Shown: positions 16,392 through 25,001 of the stretch, in pieces
Layout: each line of letters begins with the position of its first letter
How positions within the stretch are numbered: position 1 is the first letter of the stretch
Assembly (NCBI RefSeq): GCF_012972705.2
Contig: NZ_JABCSC020000001.1
Location: 1,240,001-1,304,000 of the forward strand
Length of the DNA stretch: 64,000 nt
Reading direction: 5' to 3'
DNA from: Uliginosibacterium aquaticum
GTDB lineage: Bacteria > Pseudomonadota > Gammaproteobacteria > Burkholderiales > Rhodocyclaceae
Made by a program: the position numbers and the translations under genes
Notes under the pieces: generated by a model
The model's input: the letters and a program-made list of their open reading frames with translations, nothing else
Told to the model about the DNA's origin: nothing
Databases searched by the model: none

Positions 16392-17900
16392 GTGCTTGCA
16401 TTGAATCGTTCGACCCTTGCCACCACCCAGGTGCGCGCCGAGTACTCGCTGGAAGCTGGGGCGGGCAAGCCGCCGGTGAAGATCCTGCAGATCGGTGACG
16501 GCAACTTCTTGCGCGGGTTTGCCGACTGGTTGATCGATATTGCTAACGGAGCAGGGCATTTCAATGGCCGCGTGACTATCGCTCAGCCGCTGGCGCGCGG
16601 TATTGCCGACCTGATCAATGCCCAGGATGGTCTCTACACCGTGCTGCTGCGCGGCGTGCAGGGCGGCCAGACCTTCGAGTCGCGGCGCATCGTGAGCTGT
16701 GTGGACAAGTGCCTGAACCCGTATGCGCAATGGGATGAAATGCTGGCCCTGGCGGCTGATCCGGCGCTGCGTTTCGTGATCTCCAACACCACCGAAGCCG
16801 GCATCGCCTACGTGGCCGAAGCTCAGGGGGTTGCCTGTCCGGATAACTTTCCGGCGAAGATCGCCGCACTGCTGTGGGCGCGGTACCACGCTTTGGGCGG
16901 CACAGCTGCATCCGGCCTGGTCTTCCTGCCCTGCGAGCTGATCGAAGCGAATGGCAGCAAGCTGCGCGCCACCGTGCTCCAGCATGTTGAAGCCTGGGGG
17001 CTGCCGGCAGCGTTTGCCGAATGGATCAAGGCTCACAATCACTTCTGCAATACCCTGGTCGATCGCATCGTGCCGGGCTACCCGGCTGCCGAGGCGGCCA
17101 AGCTTTGCGAAGAACTCGGGTATGAAGACAAGCTGCTGGTTGCCGCCGAGCCCTTCCTGCTCTGGGTGATCGAAGGCCCGGCGCATCTGGCCGATGAGAT
17201 TCCGATGCACAAGGCCGGGCTGGACGTGGTGTGGACAGATGATCTGCAGCCCTACCGCACGCGCAAGGTACGCATTCTCAACGGCGCACATACCGCGTCT
17301 TCACTCGCGGCTTACTGCGCCGGGCTGGATACCGTGCAGCAGATGACCGAAGACCCTGTGGTGTCGAAGTACCTCAAGCAGGTGATGTTCGAGGAAATCG
17401 TGCCCTTCGTGCCGCTGCCCGATGCCGAGCGCAAGGCTTATGCCGATACCATCATGGAGCGGTTTGCCAATCCGCATATCCGCCATGAGCTGATTTCGAT
17501 TGCCTTGAACTCGGTGTCCAAGTGGCAGGTGCGGGTGCTGCCCACTGTTAAGGATTACGTTGCAGCGCATGGCAAGGCGCCCGCCGGGCTGTCTTTCTCG
17601 CTGGCTGCCTTGCTCAATTTCTATCATGGTCAGTTCGACACCAAGGGTGAGTTCAATGGCCAGCGCGATTCGGGCGGCTATCCTATTCGCGATAACCCCG
17701 AATTGCTCACCACGCTGGGTGAAGCCTGGCGCGGCTGGCAGGCAGGCGAAGATCTGGTAGCCCGCGTGCGCGGCATGCTGGGCGATGCGCGCCTGTGGGG
17801 TGAAGATCTGAACGCCGTCGCTGGTTTGACTGAACAGGTGACAACCGCACTGAGCGCCATCAAGGCCGGCGGTGTGAAATCTGCAATGGCTGCCATCTGA
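16392..17900 (+). CDS. uxaB: Tagaturonate reductase (altronate oxidoreductase)
   Basis: UxaB reduces D-tagaturonate to D-altronate with NADH in galacturonate catabolism. The product is 502 residues and belongs to the mannitol dehydrogenase family of long-chain reductases. Signatures are ILQIGDGNFLRGFADW (cofactor fold), FVISNTTEAGIAY, LPCELIEANG, FCNTLVDRIVPGYP, and the catalytic-region RKVRILNGAHTA. The order and wording of these motifs match UxaB better than fructuronate reductase UxuB. The start is GTG 16392, with GGAGA 6 nt upstream. It is followed by uxaA after 52 nt, separated by a hairpin. Confidence 0.9.
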   Translation: MLALNRSTLATTQVRAEYSLEAGAGKPPVKILQIGDGNFLRGFADWLIDIANGAGHFNGRVTIAQPLARGIADLINAQDGLYTVLLRGVQGGQTFESRRIVSCVDKCLNPYAQWDEMLALAADPALRFVISNTTEAGIAYVAEAQGVACPDNFPAKIAALLWARYHALGGTAASGLVFLPCELIEANGSKLRATVLQHVEAWGLPAAFAEWIKAHNHFCNTLVDRIVPGYPAAEAAKLCEELGYEDKLLVAAEPFLLWVIEGPAHLADEIPMHKAGLDVVWTDDLQPYRTRKVRILNGAHTASSLAAYCAGLDTVQQMTEDPVVSKYLKQVMFEEIVPFVPLPDAERKAYADTIMERFANPHIRHELISIALNSVSKWQVRVLPTVKDYVAAHGKAPAGLSFSLAALLNFYHGQFDTKGEFNGQRDSGGYPIRDNPELLTTLGEAWRGWQAGEDLVARVRGMLGDARLWGEDLNAVAGLTEQVTTALSAIKAGGVKSAMAAI

Positions 17901-17905
17901 TTGCC

Positions 17906-17926
17906 GGAGCGGCCTCTGGCCGCTCC
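17906..17926. repeat. Perfect hairpin between uxaB and uxaA (REP-like core)
   Basis: GGAGCGGCC at 17906-17914 and GGCCGCTCC at 17918-17926 flank a TCT loop. The first 18 bases recur at 19642-19659 in the repeat-rich gap after uxaA, so this is a dispersed element rather than a private terminator. It has no T run. It may still stabilise the uxaB message or tune uxaA expression. Confidence 0.7.
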
Positions 17927-17952
17927 ACCCAACGTACAGCAAGGAATCAATC

Positions 17953-19467
17953 ATGGACGCTTCCATCGCTATCCGCCTCCACGCCAATGATGACGTGGTG
18001 ATTGCCACCCGTCAGCTCATGCCGGGCAACGCTATTCCGGGCGAAACCTGCACGGTGCGTGATCTCGTGCCGCCCGGCCACAAGGTCGCCGCGCACGACA
18101 TCAAGCAGGGCGCGCCGGTACGCCGCTACAACCAGATCATTGGTTTTGCCAAGACCGACATTGCCGCCGGCCAGCATGTGCATGTGCAGAACCTCGCCGT
18201 GGGCGAGTTCGAGCGCGACTACGCGGTCGGCACCGCCCGCTTTGATCCGCCGAAAGTCGCTCAGCCCGCGCTGTTCAAAGGCTTCAAGCGCCCCAATGGC
18301 AAGGTTGGCACGCGCAACTACATCGGCGTGATCGCCTCGGTGAATTGCTCGGCCACTGTGGTGCGGGCGATTGCCAACCATTTCAGCCGCAGTGTGCTGG
18401 CGGCCTATCCGAATATCGACGGCGTGGTGCCAATGCCGCATCCGCTCGGCTGCGGCATGAACAGCTCGGGCGAGGGCATGCTGGCGCTCAAGCGCACCAT
18501 GCTCGGCTATGCCCAGCATCCGAACTTTGCCGGCATCCTCTTCGTCGGTCTGGGTTGCGAGATGAATCAGGTCCAGCCGCTCGTCGAGCAGATCGGCGCC
18601 TATGAGCCGGGCATGCTGGAGAGCGTCAACATCCAGGAACTGGGCGGCACCTCCAAGGCCATCGCCAAGGGGATTGAACTGGTCGAAGCCATGCTGCCCA
18701 AGGCCAATGCCTTCCAGCGTGAAGACGCGCCGATCAGTCATCTGATCGTGGGTCTCAACTGTGGCGGCTCCGATGGTTACTCCGGCATTACGGCCAACCC
18801 GGCTCTCGGCGGTGCGGTGGACATGCTGGTCGCGCACGGCGCGACCGCGATCCTCTCCGAAACGCCCGAGATCTACGGCGCCGAACACCTGCTGACCTGC
18901 CGCGCGGCGACCCCGGCGATTGCCGACAAGCTGATTGGCCGCATCGCCTGGTGGAAGGACTACACCCACCGCAACGGCGGCGAAATGGACAACAACCCCT
19001 CTGTTGGCAACAAGGCTGGCGGGCTCACCACCATCCTCGAAAAGTCGCTTGGAGCCGTCGCCAAGGGTGGCACCACCACGCTGCAGGGCGTGTATGAGTA
19101 CGCCGAGCAGATCGACGCCAAGGGCTTCGTGTACATGGATACTCCGGGTTACGACCCGGTCTCCGCCACCGGCCAGGCTGCCGGCGGCGCGCAGCTGATC
19201 TGCTTCACCACCGGGCGCGGTTCGGCCTTCGGCTGTGCCGGTGTGCCGACCATCAAGCTCGCCACCAACAATGCCTTGTGGAATCGCCAACGCGAGGACA
19301 TGGACGTCAATTGCGGCGACCTGCTCGACGGCGTGCCGATGCAAGACATCAGCCAGCGCATCTTCGACGCGATTATTGCCTACGCCTCGGGCGAAAAGGC
19401 CCAGAGCGAGAAGCTGGGTTACGGCAACGACGAATTCCTGCCCTGGCAGATTGGCGCCGTCATGTAA
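17953..19467 (+). CDS. uxaA: Altronate dehydratase
   Basis: UxaA dehydrates D-altronate to 2-keto-3-deoxygluconate, the substrate of KdgK. The product is 504 residues. The short N-terminal SAF-like domain (about 1-95) contains DIAAGQHVHVQNL. The long catalytic domain carries GKVGTRNYIGVIASVNCSATV, HPLGCGMNSSGE, VGLGCEMNQVQ, LNCGGSDGYSGITANPALG and GRGSAFGCAGVPTIKLATN, the cysteine-rich signatures of the iron-dependent UxaA/GarD family. ATG 17953 is preceded by AAGGAA at good spacing. With uxaB and kdgK it forms galacturonate to KDPG minus the isomerase and aldolase, which are not in the window. No transporter accompanies it. Confidence 0.95.
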   Translation: MDASIAIRLHANDDVVIATRQLMPGNAIPGETCTVRDLVPPGHKVAAHDIKQGAPVRRYNQIIGFAKTDIAAGQHVHVQNLAVGEFERDYAVGTARFDPPKVAQPALFKGFKRPNGKVGTRNYIGVIASVNCSATVVRAIANHFSRSVLAAYPNIDGVVPMPHPLGCGMNSSGEGMLALKRTMLGYAQHPNFAGILFVGLGCEMNQVQPLVEQIGAYEPGMLESVNIQELGGTSKAIAKGIELVEAMLPKANAFQREDAPISHLIVGLNCGGSDGYSGITANPALGGAVDMLVAHGATAILSETPEIYGAEHLLTCRAATPAIADKLIGRIAWWKDYTHRNGGEMDNNPSVGNKAGGLTTILEKSLGAVAKGGTTTLQGVYEYAEQIDAKGFVYMDTPGYDPVSATGQAAGGAQLICFTTGRGSAFGCAGVPTIKLATNNALWNRQREDMDVNCGDLLDGVPMQDISQRIFDAIIAYASGEKAQSEKLGYGNDEFLPWQIGAVM

Positions 19468-19472
19468 AAAAG

Positions 19473-19590
19473 TCGGTGGCAAGCTAAGCGCGGCCCAATC
19501 TCGCGACTGCGCTTCTCGCCGTGCTTCAGTACGGCTGCGATGCTCCTCGCGACCTTGAGCCGCTCGCTACGCTTGCCACTCGATTTTTGC
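19473..19590. repeat. Long imperfect inverted repeat downstream of uxaA
   Basis: GGTGGCAAGCTAAGCG just after the uxaA stop is mirrored by CGCTACGCTTGCCACTCG before 19590, and both outer flanks are A/T-rich (AAAAAAG on the left, GATTTTTG on the right). The roughly 80-nt interior is itself rich in GC inverted motifs. It could fold into a long stem ending in T residues and stop uxaA transcription. It may equally be a small mobile repeat. Confidence 0.45.
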
Positions 19591-19637
19591 GTCGGGCGAT
19601 GTTTGATTTAAAAGCTTCGCTCCGGTGGGCGTGATCT

Positions 19638-19689
19638 TGCAGGAGCGGCCTCTGGCCGCGAGCCTTCACGGCCAGGGGCCACTCCTACA
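19638..19689. repeat. REPIN-like inverted pair of GC-rich repeats
   Basis: The 23-nt sequence at 19638-19660 (TGCAGGAGCGGCCTCTGGCC and on) and the reverse complement of 19667-19689 (TGTAGGAGTGGCCCCTGGCC and on) match at all but a few positions, separated by 6 nt. TAGGAGCGGC-type sequences in head-to-head pairs are typical of REP/REPIN elements mobilised by RAYT transposases. No RAYT gene is in the window. Confidence 0.65.
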
Positions 19690-19699
19690 CAATCTGGCG

Positions 19700-19769
19700 C
19701 ACCCAGCACCCAGCACCCAGCACCCAGCACCCAGCACCCAGCACCCAGCACCCAGCACCCAGCACCCAG
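19700..19769. repeat. Ten perfect tandem copies of CACCCAG
   Basis: Ten uninterrupted 7-bp units begin at 19700 and end at 19769, with no variation between copies. The array lies about 110 bp before the REC-GGDEF gene. It starts 11 bp after the REPIN-like pair. The perfect units suggest recent slippage growth, so copy number may vary between isolates. Confidence 0.95.
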
Positions 19770-19877
19770 CTCAGGCTGCCCATCCCGCCCTTCCATGCAG
19801 TTCAAGTCTCCCCGCTCGCATCCGATAAACCGCTAAGCAGCCTGTTTCGGGCTGCCGGCTTGGAGATGCATGCGCGC

Positions 19878-20801
19878 ATGACTGCCCACCCGCTCGAACG
19901 CGAAGCGAAGATCCTGATCATCGACGATTCGCCCACCAGCATTCGTCTGGTGAGCCATTTCGTGCGTGACATGGGCAGCGTGCACTTCGCAACACGCGGC
20001 GACACCGGGCTCAAGATGGCCGTCGAGCTGTTGCCTGACATCATCTTGCTGGACGTCGAGATGCCCGGTATCGACGGGCTTGAAACCTGTAGCCTGATCA
20101 AACGAACGCCGGAGCTGGCTGATGTGCCGGTGATCTTCATCACCGCTCATACCGGTGTCGATCACGAGGTGGCGGGACTTTCCGCCGGGGCGGTGGATTT
20201 CATTCCCAAACCGCTTTCCGAGCCCATCGTGCGGGCGCGCGTCAAGACTCATCTCACCCTCAAGCGTCAGGGCGACCAGCTGCGCGAGCTGGCTATGCGC
20301 GATGGCCTCACCGGCATCCACAATCGCCGTGCCTTTGATGAACAATTGCTGATTGAATGTCGCCGCCATCGCCGCACGCCAGGCCCGCTGGGGCTGGCGA
20401 TTGTGGATATCGATCATTTCAAGCCTTTCAATGATTTCTACGGTCACCAGGCCGGCGATGCCTGCCTGCGCCAGATCGCCCTGTGCATCGAGGAGTCGGC
20501 GCGCCGGCCTGGAGAGATGGCGGCGCGCTATGGCGGTGAAGAGTTTGCGGTGATCCTGCCCAGTACCGAACGCGAAGAGGCCTGTCGCTTCGGCGAGTTC
20601 CTGGTTGAACAGGTACGCGCACTGGCGCTGCCCCACGAAATTTCATCGTTTGGCATGGTGACCGTCAGCGTTGGCGTAGCCGCTGGCAAACCCGCTATCG
20701 ACGGCTGCAACAATGAAATCGTTGCCGCGGCGGACTCCGCGCTGTACCGGGCCAAGGCCGAGGGGCGCAACCGGGTGGTGCTGGCAGGGAGTGGCGCATG
20801 A
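19878..20801 (+). CDS. Response regulator with diguanylate cyclase output (REC-GGDEF)
   Basis: The product is about 307 residues from ATG 19878, which has GGAG 12 nt upstream; ATG 19866 is an alternative. Residues about 10-125 are a receiver domain with ILIIDDSPTS, phospho-acceptor in IILLDVEMPGIDG and the KP motif in FIPKPLSE. Residues about 140-300 are GGDEF, with GLTGIHNRRAFDE, IVDIDHFKPFNDFYGH and an intact active-site RYGGEEF. A canonical RxxD inhibitory site just ahead of GGEEF is not evident. It should make cyclic di-GMP when phosphorylated. Its stop overlaps the start of the hybrid kinase (ATGA), so the two probably form a phosphorelay pair. Confidence 0.9.
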   Translation: MTAHPLEREAKILIIDDSPTSIRLVSHFVRDMGSVHFATRGDTGLKMAVELLPDIILLDVEMPGIDGLETCSLIKRTPELADVPVIFITAHTGVDHEVAGLSAGAVDFIPKPLSEPIVRARVKTHLTLKRQGDQLRELAMRDGLTGIHNRRAFDEQLLIECRRHRRTPGPLGLAIVDIDHFKPFNDFYGHQAGDACLRQIALCIEESARRPGEMAARYGGEEFAVILPSTEREEACRFGEFLVEQVRALALPHEISSFGMVTVSVGVAAGKPAIDGCNNEIVAAADSALYRAKAEGRNRVVLAGSGA

Positions 20802-23800
20802 GACAGCTCTCAGGATCGTTGGCGGACGCGGAGGTCCGACGGCGCCTGAGGGATGCGATTCCCTGGGTGGTCCTGGTGTTCGGATTGATCTTGAGCCTGG
20901 TGGCCTGGCAGTCCTTGCTGCGCTATGTCGAGGGCGTGCGTCAGCACACCTTCGAGTTGCGGGTGGCGGACGCTCATCGTCTGATTGAGGAGCGTATTGA
21001 TGCCTACCGGCAGATCCTGCTGGGTGCCACCGGCCTCCTGCAGGCCAGTGACGATGTAACCCGTGAGGAATTCTCAACTTACTACCGAGGCCTGGATCTG
21101 GAGCGACGCTATCCGGGAATCCTGGGGGTTGGCTATATCGAGCTGGTCCACCGGCATGAGCTGACGAATCATGAGCGGCTGATGCGCCAGAGCGGTCTGG
21201 GTGAGTATCGGGTCCGTCCTGAAGGTGATCGAGCGCGCTATGCCCCCATCGTGTTTGGTGAGCCTTGGTCGCGCGCAGCGCAAGAGCGCGTATTGGGCCT
21301 CGATCAATTCATCGAGCCGATACGCAGCGAGGCCATGGAGCTTGCTGTGGATACCGCCAGCAGTGTCATTACCGGCAAGGTCGAACTGTTTCTGGACAAG
21401 GGGGAGGGGAGGTCGAGCGCCATCATGTTCGCGCCCGTCTACCAGAGCGGCATGGCGCTTGAGTCGCTGAGTGATCGTCGTCGGGCGATCCGCGGCTTCA
21501 TGTTTACGGCCTTTCACGTGGCCGAGCTCATGGAAGGGATTTTCGGTCATCAGGAGAATAGGTTGCTGCACCTGCAGCTTTTTGATGGCGCCAATACCAG
21601 CTCTGCGCATCTGCTCTACGCCTCTGACACGGGCAGGGAGCCGGCGCTGGCTGCACGCACGGATCTCCTGAGTAAGATGCAGCTCGAGCTGCCAGGGCGG
21701 CGCTGGCAGGCCGTATTTACGCCCAATGAAAATTTCATGGCCGAAACGGCGGACAAGTTGCCGGAAGTAGTGCTGGCGAGCGGCATCCTGACTTCCTTTT
21801 TATTGTTCGCCTTGCTGCTGTTGGGGGCGCGCTCTTCCCGCCTGGTGATTGCCCAAGCCGAAGCCAAAGCCCGCGAAATGACGCTTGATTTGCGCAAAAG
21901 CGAGGCGCGCTTCCGTCAGGTGATTGATGCCAGCCCCAGCGGCATCGTGATGGTGGATAGGCAGGGGCGCATGAGTTTGCTCAATGGGCGGCTCGAAGCC
22001 ATGTTTGGCCACGCCGAAGGCACCCTGCTCGGACAGCCGCTGGAAACCCTCCTGCCCGAAGGCGCGCGAGCCTTGCATCAGCGCCTGCGTGAAGGTTTCG
22101 AGAAGGCTCCTGCGATGCGGCTGATGGGGCAGGGGCGTTATCTCACGGGGCTGCGCGCCGATGGCAGCGAGTTTCCGCTTGAAATTGCCCTGAGCCCAGT
22201 GGATACCTCGGAGGGACATCAAACCTTGGCCATGGTCAGCGATGTCACTGCTCGCTACAGCGCCGAGCAGCGCATCGAAGCTACCCAGAATCAGCTCCAG
22301 GCCATCATCAATGCGGCCAGTGAGTTCTCCATCGTGGCGGCAGATACCGAGGGCCTGATCACCGTCTTCAATACCGGCGCGGAGCGCATGCTGGGCTATT
22401 CGGCTGGCGAGCTCATTGGCCGTGCGACTCCTGCCATCTTCCATTTGCCAGACGAGCTGAGGCGTCGTGGGGCGGAGCTTTCGCAACAGACCGGTTTGCT
22501 CATCGAAGGTTATGAAGTTTTCGTGCACAAGGCCCGCTGTGGTGAAGCTGAAGCGCGCGAATGGACCTATGTGCGCAAGGATGGCTCCACGCTTGCAGTG
22601 ATGCTGACCGTGACGGCCCTGCGCAATGTGCAGGGCGGAATCGCAGGCTTCATGGGGATTGCTTACGACATCAGCGCGCGCAAACAGACTGAACGCATGC
22701 AGCGCGAGGCACGCGAGGCCGCCGAATCGGCCAGTCGCAGCAAGAGCGAATTTCTTGCCAACATGAGTCACGAGATCCGCACGCCGCTCAACGCGGTACT
22801 GGGCATGGCCCAGGTGCTCGGCTTCGGGCGCCTGGATGCCGAGCAACGCGAGCAACTGCGCCTGATCGAAGTCTCCGGCAAGGCCTTGCTGGGCATCCTG
22901 AACGATATCCTGGACTTCTCCAAGATCGAGGCCGGGCGCATGGAGCTGGCTCCGGTGCCTTTCCACCTCAGTGATGTATGCGATGCGCTGGCTGGCATCA
23001 TGGCCGTCAGCGCGGCGGACAAGGCCATTGATCTACATATCCAGGTCGACCCGGCGCTGCCACGCATCCTGCTGGGAGACCAGTTGCGCCTGCAGCAGAT
23101 TCTCGTGAATCTGGCCGGCAATGCGATCAAGTTCACCGGCAACGGTGAAGTGTCGGTTGGCATCGGCCTGCTGCAGCGAGAGGGCAACGAAATCATCCTG
23201 CGTTGCGAGGTGCGCGACACCGGCATCGGTATGAGCGAGGAGCAGATCGGGCGCCTGTTTGCTCCGTTTACCCAGGCGGATACCTCCACCACCCGTCGCT
23301 ATGGCGGTAGCGGGCTGGGCCTGGTGATCTGCAAACGGCTGGTTGAAATGATGGGCGGCACCATCGGTGTCACCAGCATGCCGGGGCAGGGCAGCCGCTT
23401 CAAATTCACCGTGCGCATGCAGGCTCTGGCCGAAGGGCAGGCCTCGCAGACGCCGCCGTTGCAGGGCTTGCAGATCCAGGATCTGCTGGTGGTGGATGGC
23501 AGCGATAGTTCCAGCGGTGCCCTGGTGGCGGCTGCCGAAGCTCTGGGCGTGAGTTGCGAGAGCTGCGCCAGCGAGTCCGAGGCCATGGCCCGTGTGATCA
23601 CCCGTGGCCGCAATCCCGATATCGTGCTGATTGACTGGAACATGCCCGATCGCGGTCGGGGCCGCCTGCTCCAGCAACTGAGCCAGCGCAAGCCGGATGC
23701 CTTGCCGCCGATCGTGCTGGCCGTTTCCAGCGCGCACGGGCGGGACCAACTCAATGCCGATCCGCTGCTGGTGTCGCTTGATGGCGTGCTGATCAAGCCA

Positions 23801-24925
23801 GTCACCAGTTCCACGCTGCTCGATTCGGTGATGCAGGCCTGCTCACGCCGCGACAACAACCGCGATCTGCGCCGCATCATGCAGCTGCCCGAAGTGCAGT
23901 TAAGGGCGCGCTCCCTGCGTGGGGCCCGGCTGCTGCTGGTGGAAGATAACGCCATCAACCAGATGGTGGCGCGTGGCATCCTCCAGCAAGCTGGTGCCAT
24001 CCTCGATGTGGCCGGCAACGGGCAGGAGGCGCTGGATCGCCTGCGGGCCCATCCGGAGTTGTACGTTGCCATTCTCATGGACGTACAGATGCCGGTGATG
24101 GACGGCTGCACCGCTACCCGCCTGCTGCGCAGCGAGCTGGGCATCAAGCTGCCGGTGATTGCAATGACGGCTGGCGTGCTGCAGCGCCAGCGAGAAGAAT
24201 GCATGGCCGCTGGCATGAATGATTTTCTCAGCAAGCCGCTGGACGCTGTGCTGACCATCAAGACCCTCGAACGAGCCCTCGGCCACAGCCTTTCCCGCGC
24301 CGTGGCGGCGTCGCCCGAAGATGCGGGTGAATCCACGCCGGCCGGCGAGGTGATTGCCATCTCCGGTCTCGAGACGAGTGAGGCCCTGGCCCGCATTGGC
24401 AACAACCAGGCGCTGTTTCGCGAACTGCTGTTGCAGTTCTGTATAGAAGCGACTCCCTTGCCTGAAGCCTTGCGCCATCATCTTGAGCAGGGGCGCTTCA
24501 AGGATGCCGGGCGGATCTTTCACACCCTCAAATCGACAGCGGCCAATATCGGGGCGAATGCACTCTCTGAGCAGGCCAGGCTCGGTGAGGCCGGCATGCA
24601 GCAGGGCGATGCTGATGCCGCGCTGGCTGTGCTCAATGCGGTCGAGATCAGTCTGGATCTACTCCTCCCCGCCATTACCGCTCACCTTGAAACCCGCAAA
24701 CAGGCAAGCAGCCCTGCCAGCGGAGCAGATCGTGTGGCGCTTCAGCAGTTGCTGCGTCAGCTGCATCAGCACGACATGGATGCCCTCGACAGCTTCGAGT
24801 ACCTGCGCGCCGGCTTGCCGAGCGCATGCGGCGCCGAGCTGGCCGAGCAACTGACCGTACTGATCTCGGCGCTCGATTTCGATGCGGCCGCCCAGCTACT
24901 GGAGGGACGGCTGGCCGAGGCCTAG
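20798..24925 (+). CDS. CHASE-PAS-PAS hybrid sensor histidine kinase with two receivers and HPt
   Basis: The product is 1,375 residues. A membrane helix near 22-45 and another near 325-348 enclose a periplasmic CHASE domain (ILGVGYIELVHRHEL region), a small-molecule sensor. Two PAS domains follow (about 365-625), then HisKA with NMSHEIRTPLNAVLGM (His near 658) and an ATPase domain with DTGIGM, GGSGLGLVICKRLVEMMGG and GQGSRF. Receiver 1 (about 895-1010) has IVLIDWNMPD with Asp near 946 but a weak N-terminal acidic pocket (VVDGSD). Receiver 2 has VEDNAINQ and ILMDVQMPVMDG (Asp near 1095). The HPt has FHTLKSTAANIGA (His near 1242). It starts inside the stop of the REC-GGDEF gene, its likely phosphorylation target. 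Confidence 0.9.
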   Translation: MRQLSGSLADAEVRRRLRDAIPWVVLVFGLILSLVAWQSLLRYVEGVRQHTFELRVADAHRLIEERIDAYRQILLGATGLLQASDDVTREEFSTYYRGLDLERRYPGILGVGYIELVHRHELTNHERLMRQSGLGEYRVRPEGDRARYAPIVFGEPWSRAAQERVLGLDQFIEPIRSEAMELAVDTASSVITGKVELFLDKGEGRSSAIMFAPVYQSGMALESLSDRRRAIRGFMFTAFHVAELMEGIFGHQENRLLHLQLFDGANTSSAHLLYASDTGREPALAARTDLLSKMQLELPGRRWQAVFTPNENFMAETADKLPEVVLASGILTSFLLFALLLLGARSSRLVIAQAEAKAREMTLDLRKSEARFRQVIDASPSGIVMVDRQGRMSLLNGRLEAMFGHAEGTLLGQPLETLLPEGARALHQRLREGFEKAPAMRLMGQGRYLTGLRADGSEFPLEIALSPVDTSEGHQTLAMVSDVTARYSAEQRIEATQNQLQAIINAASEFSIVAADTEGLITVFNTGAERMLGYSAGELIGRATPAIFHLPDELRRRGAELSQQTGLLIEGYEVFVHKARCGEAEAREWTYVRKDGSTLAVMLTVTALRNVQGGIAGFMGIAYDISARKQTERMQREAREAAESASRSKSEFLANMSHEIRTPLNAVLGMAQVLGFGRLDAEQREQLRLIEVSGKALLGILNDILDFSKIEAGRMELAPVPFHLSDVCDALAGIMAVSAADKAIDLHIQVDPALPRILLGDQLRLQQILVNLAGNAIKFTGNGEVSVGIGLLQREGNEIILRCEVRDTGIGMSEEQIGRLFAPFTQADTSTTRRYGGSGLGLVICKRLVEMMGGTIGVTSMPGQGSRFKFTVRMQALAEGQASQTPPLQGLQIQDLLVVDGSDSSSGALVAAAEALGVSCESCASESEAMARVITRGRNPDIVLIDWNMPDRGRGRLLQQLSQRKPDALPPIVLAVSSAHGRDQLNADPLLVSLDGVLIKPVTSSTLLDSVMQACSRRDNNRDLRRIMQLPEVQLRARSLRGARLLLVEDNAINQMVARGILQQAGAILDVAGNGQEALDRLRAHPELYVAILMDVQMPVMDGCTATRLLRSELGIKLPVIAMTAGVLQRQREECMAAGMNDFLSKPLDAVLTIKTLERALGHSLSRAVAASPEDAGESTPAGEVIAISGLETSEALARIGNNQALFRELLLQFCIEATPLPEALRHHLEQGRFKDAGRIFHTLKSTAANIGANALSEQARLGEAGMQQGDADAALAVLNAVEISLDLLLPAITAHLETRKQASSPASGADRVALQQLLRQLHQHDMDALDSFEYLRAGLPSACGAELAEQLTVLISALDFDAAAQLLEGRLAEA

Positions 24926-25001
24926 GGTGAAATCTTTGTCTGCGCCCCGGCTGTGGCTGGCAGCCCTGTAAAATGCGCGCTTCGTCTGAAGTTGCGCCTC
25001 C

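Noticed and set aside
17947-19482. 511-residue minus-strand open frame over uxaA
   Set aside because: Antisense shadow. uxaA on the plus strand has clear catalytic motifs.
19700-19769. CRISPR-like array
   Set aside because: The unit is 7 bp with no spacers and no cas genes nearby. It is a simple tandem repeat.
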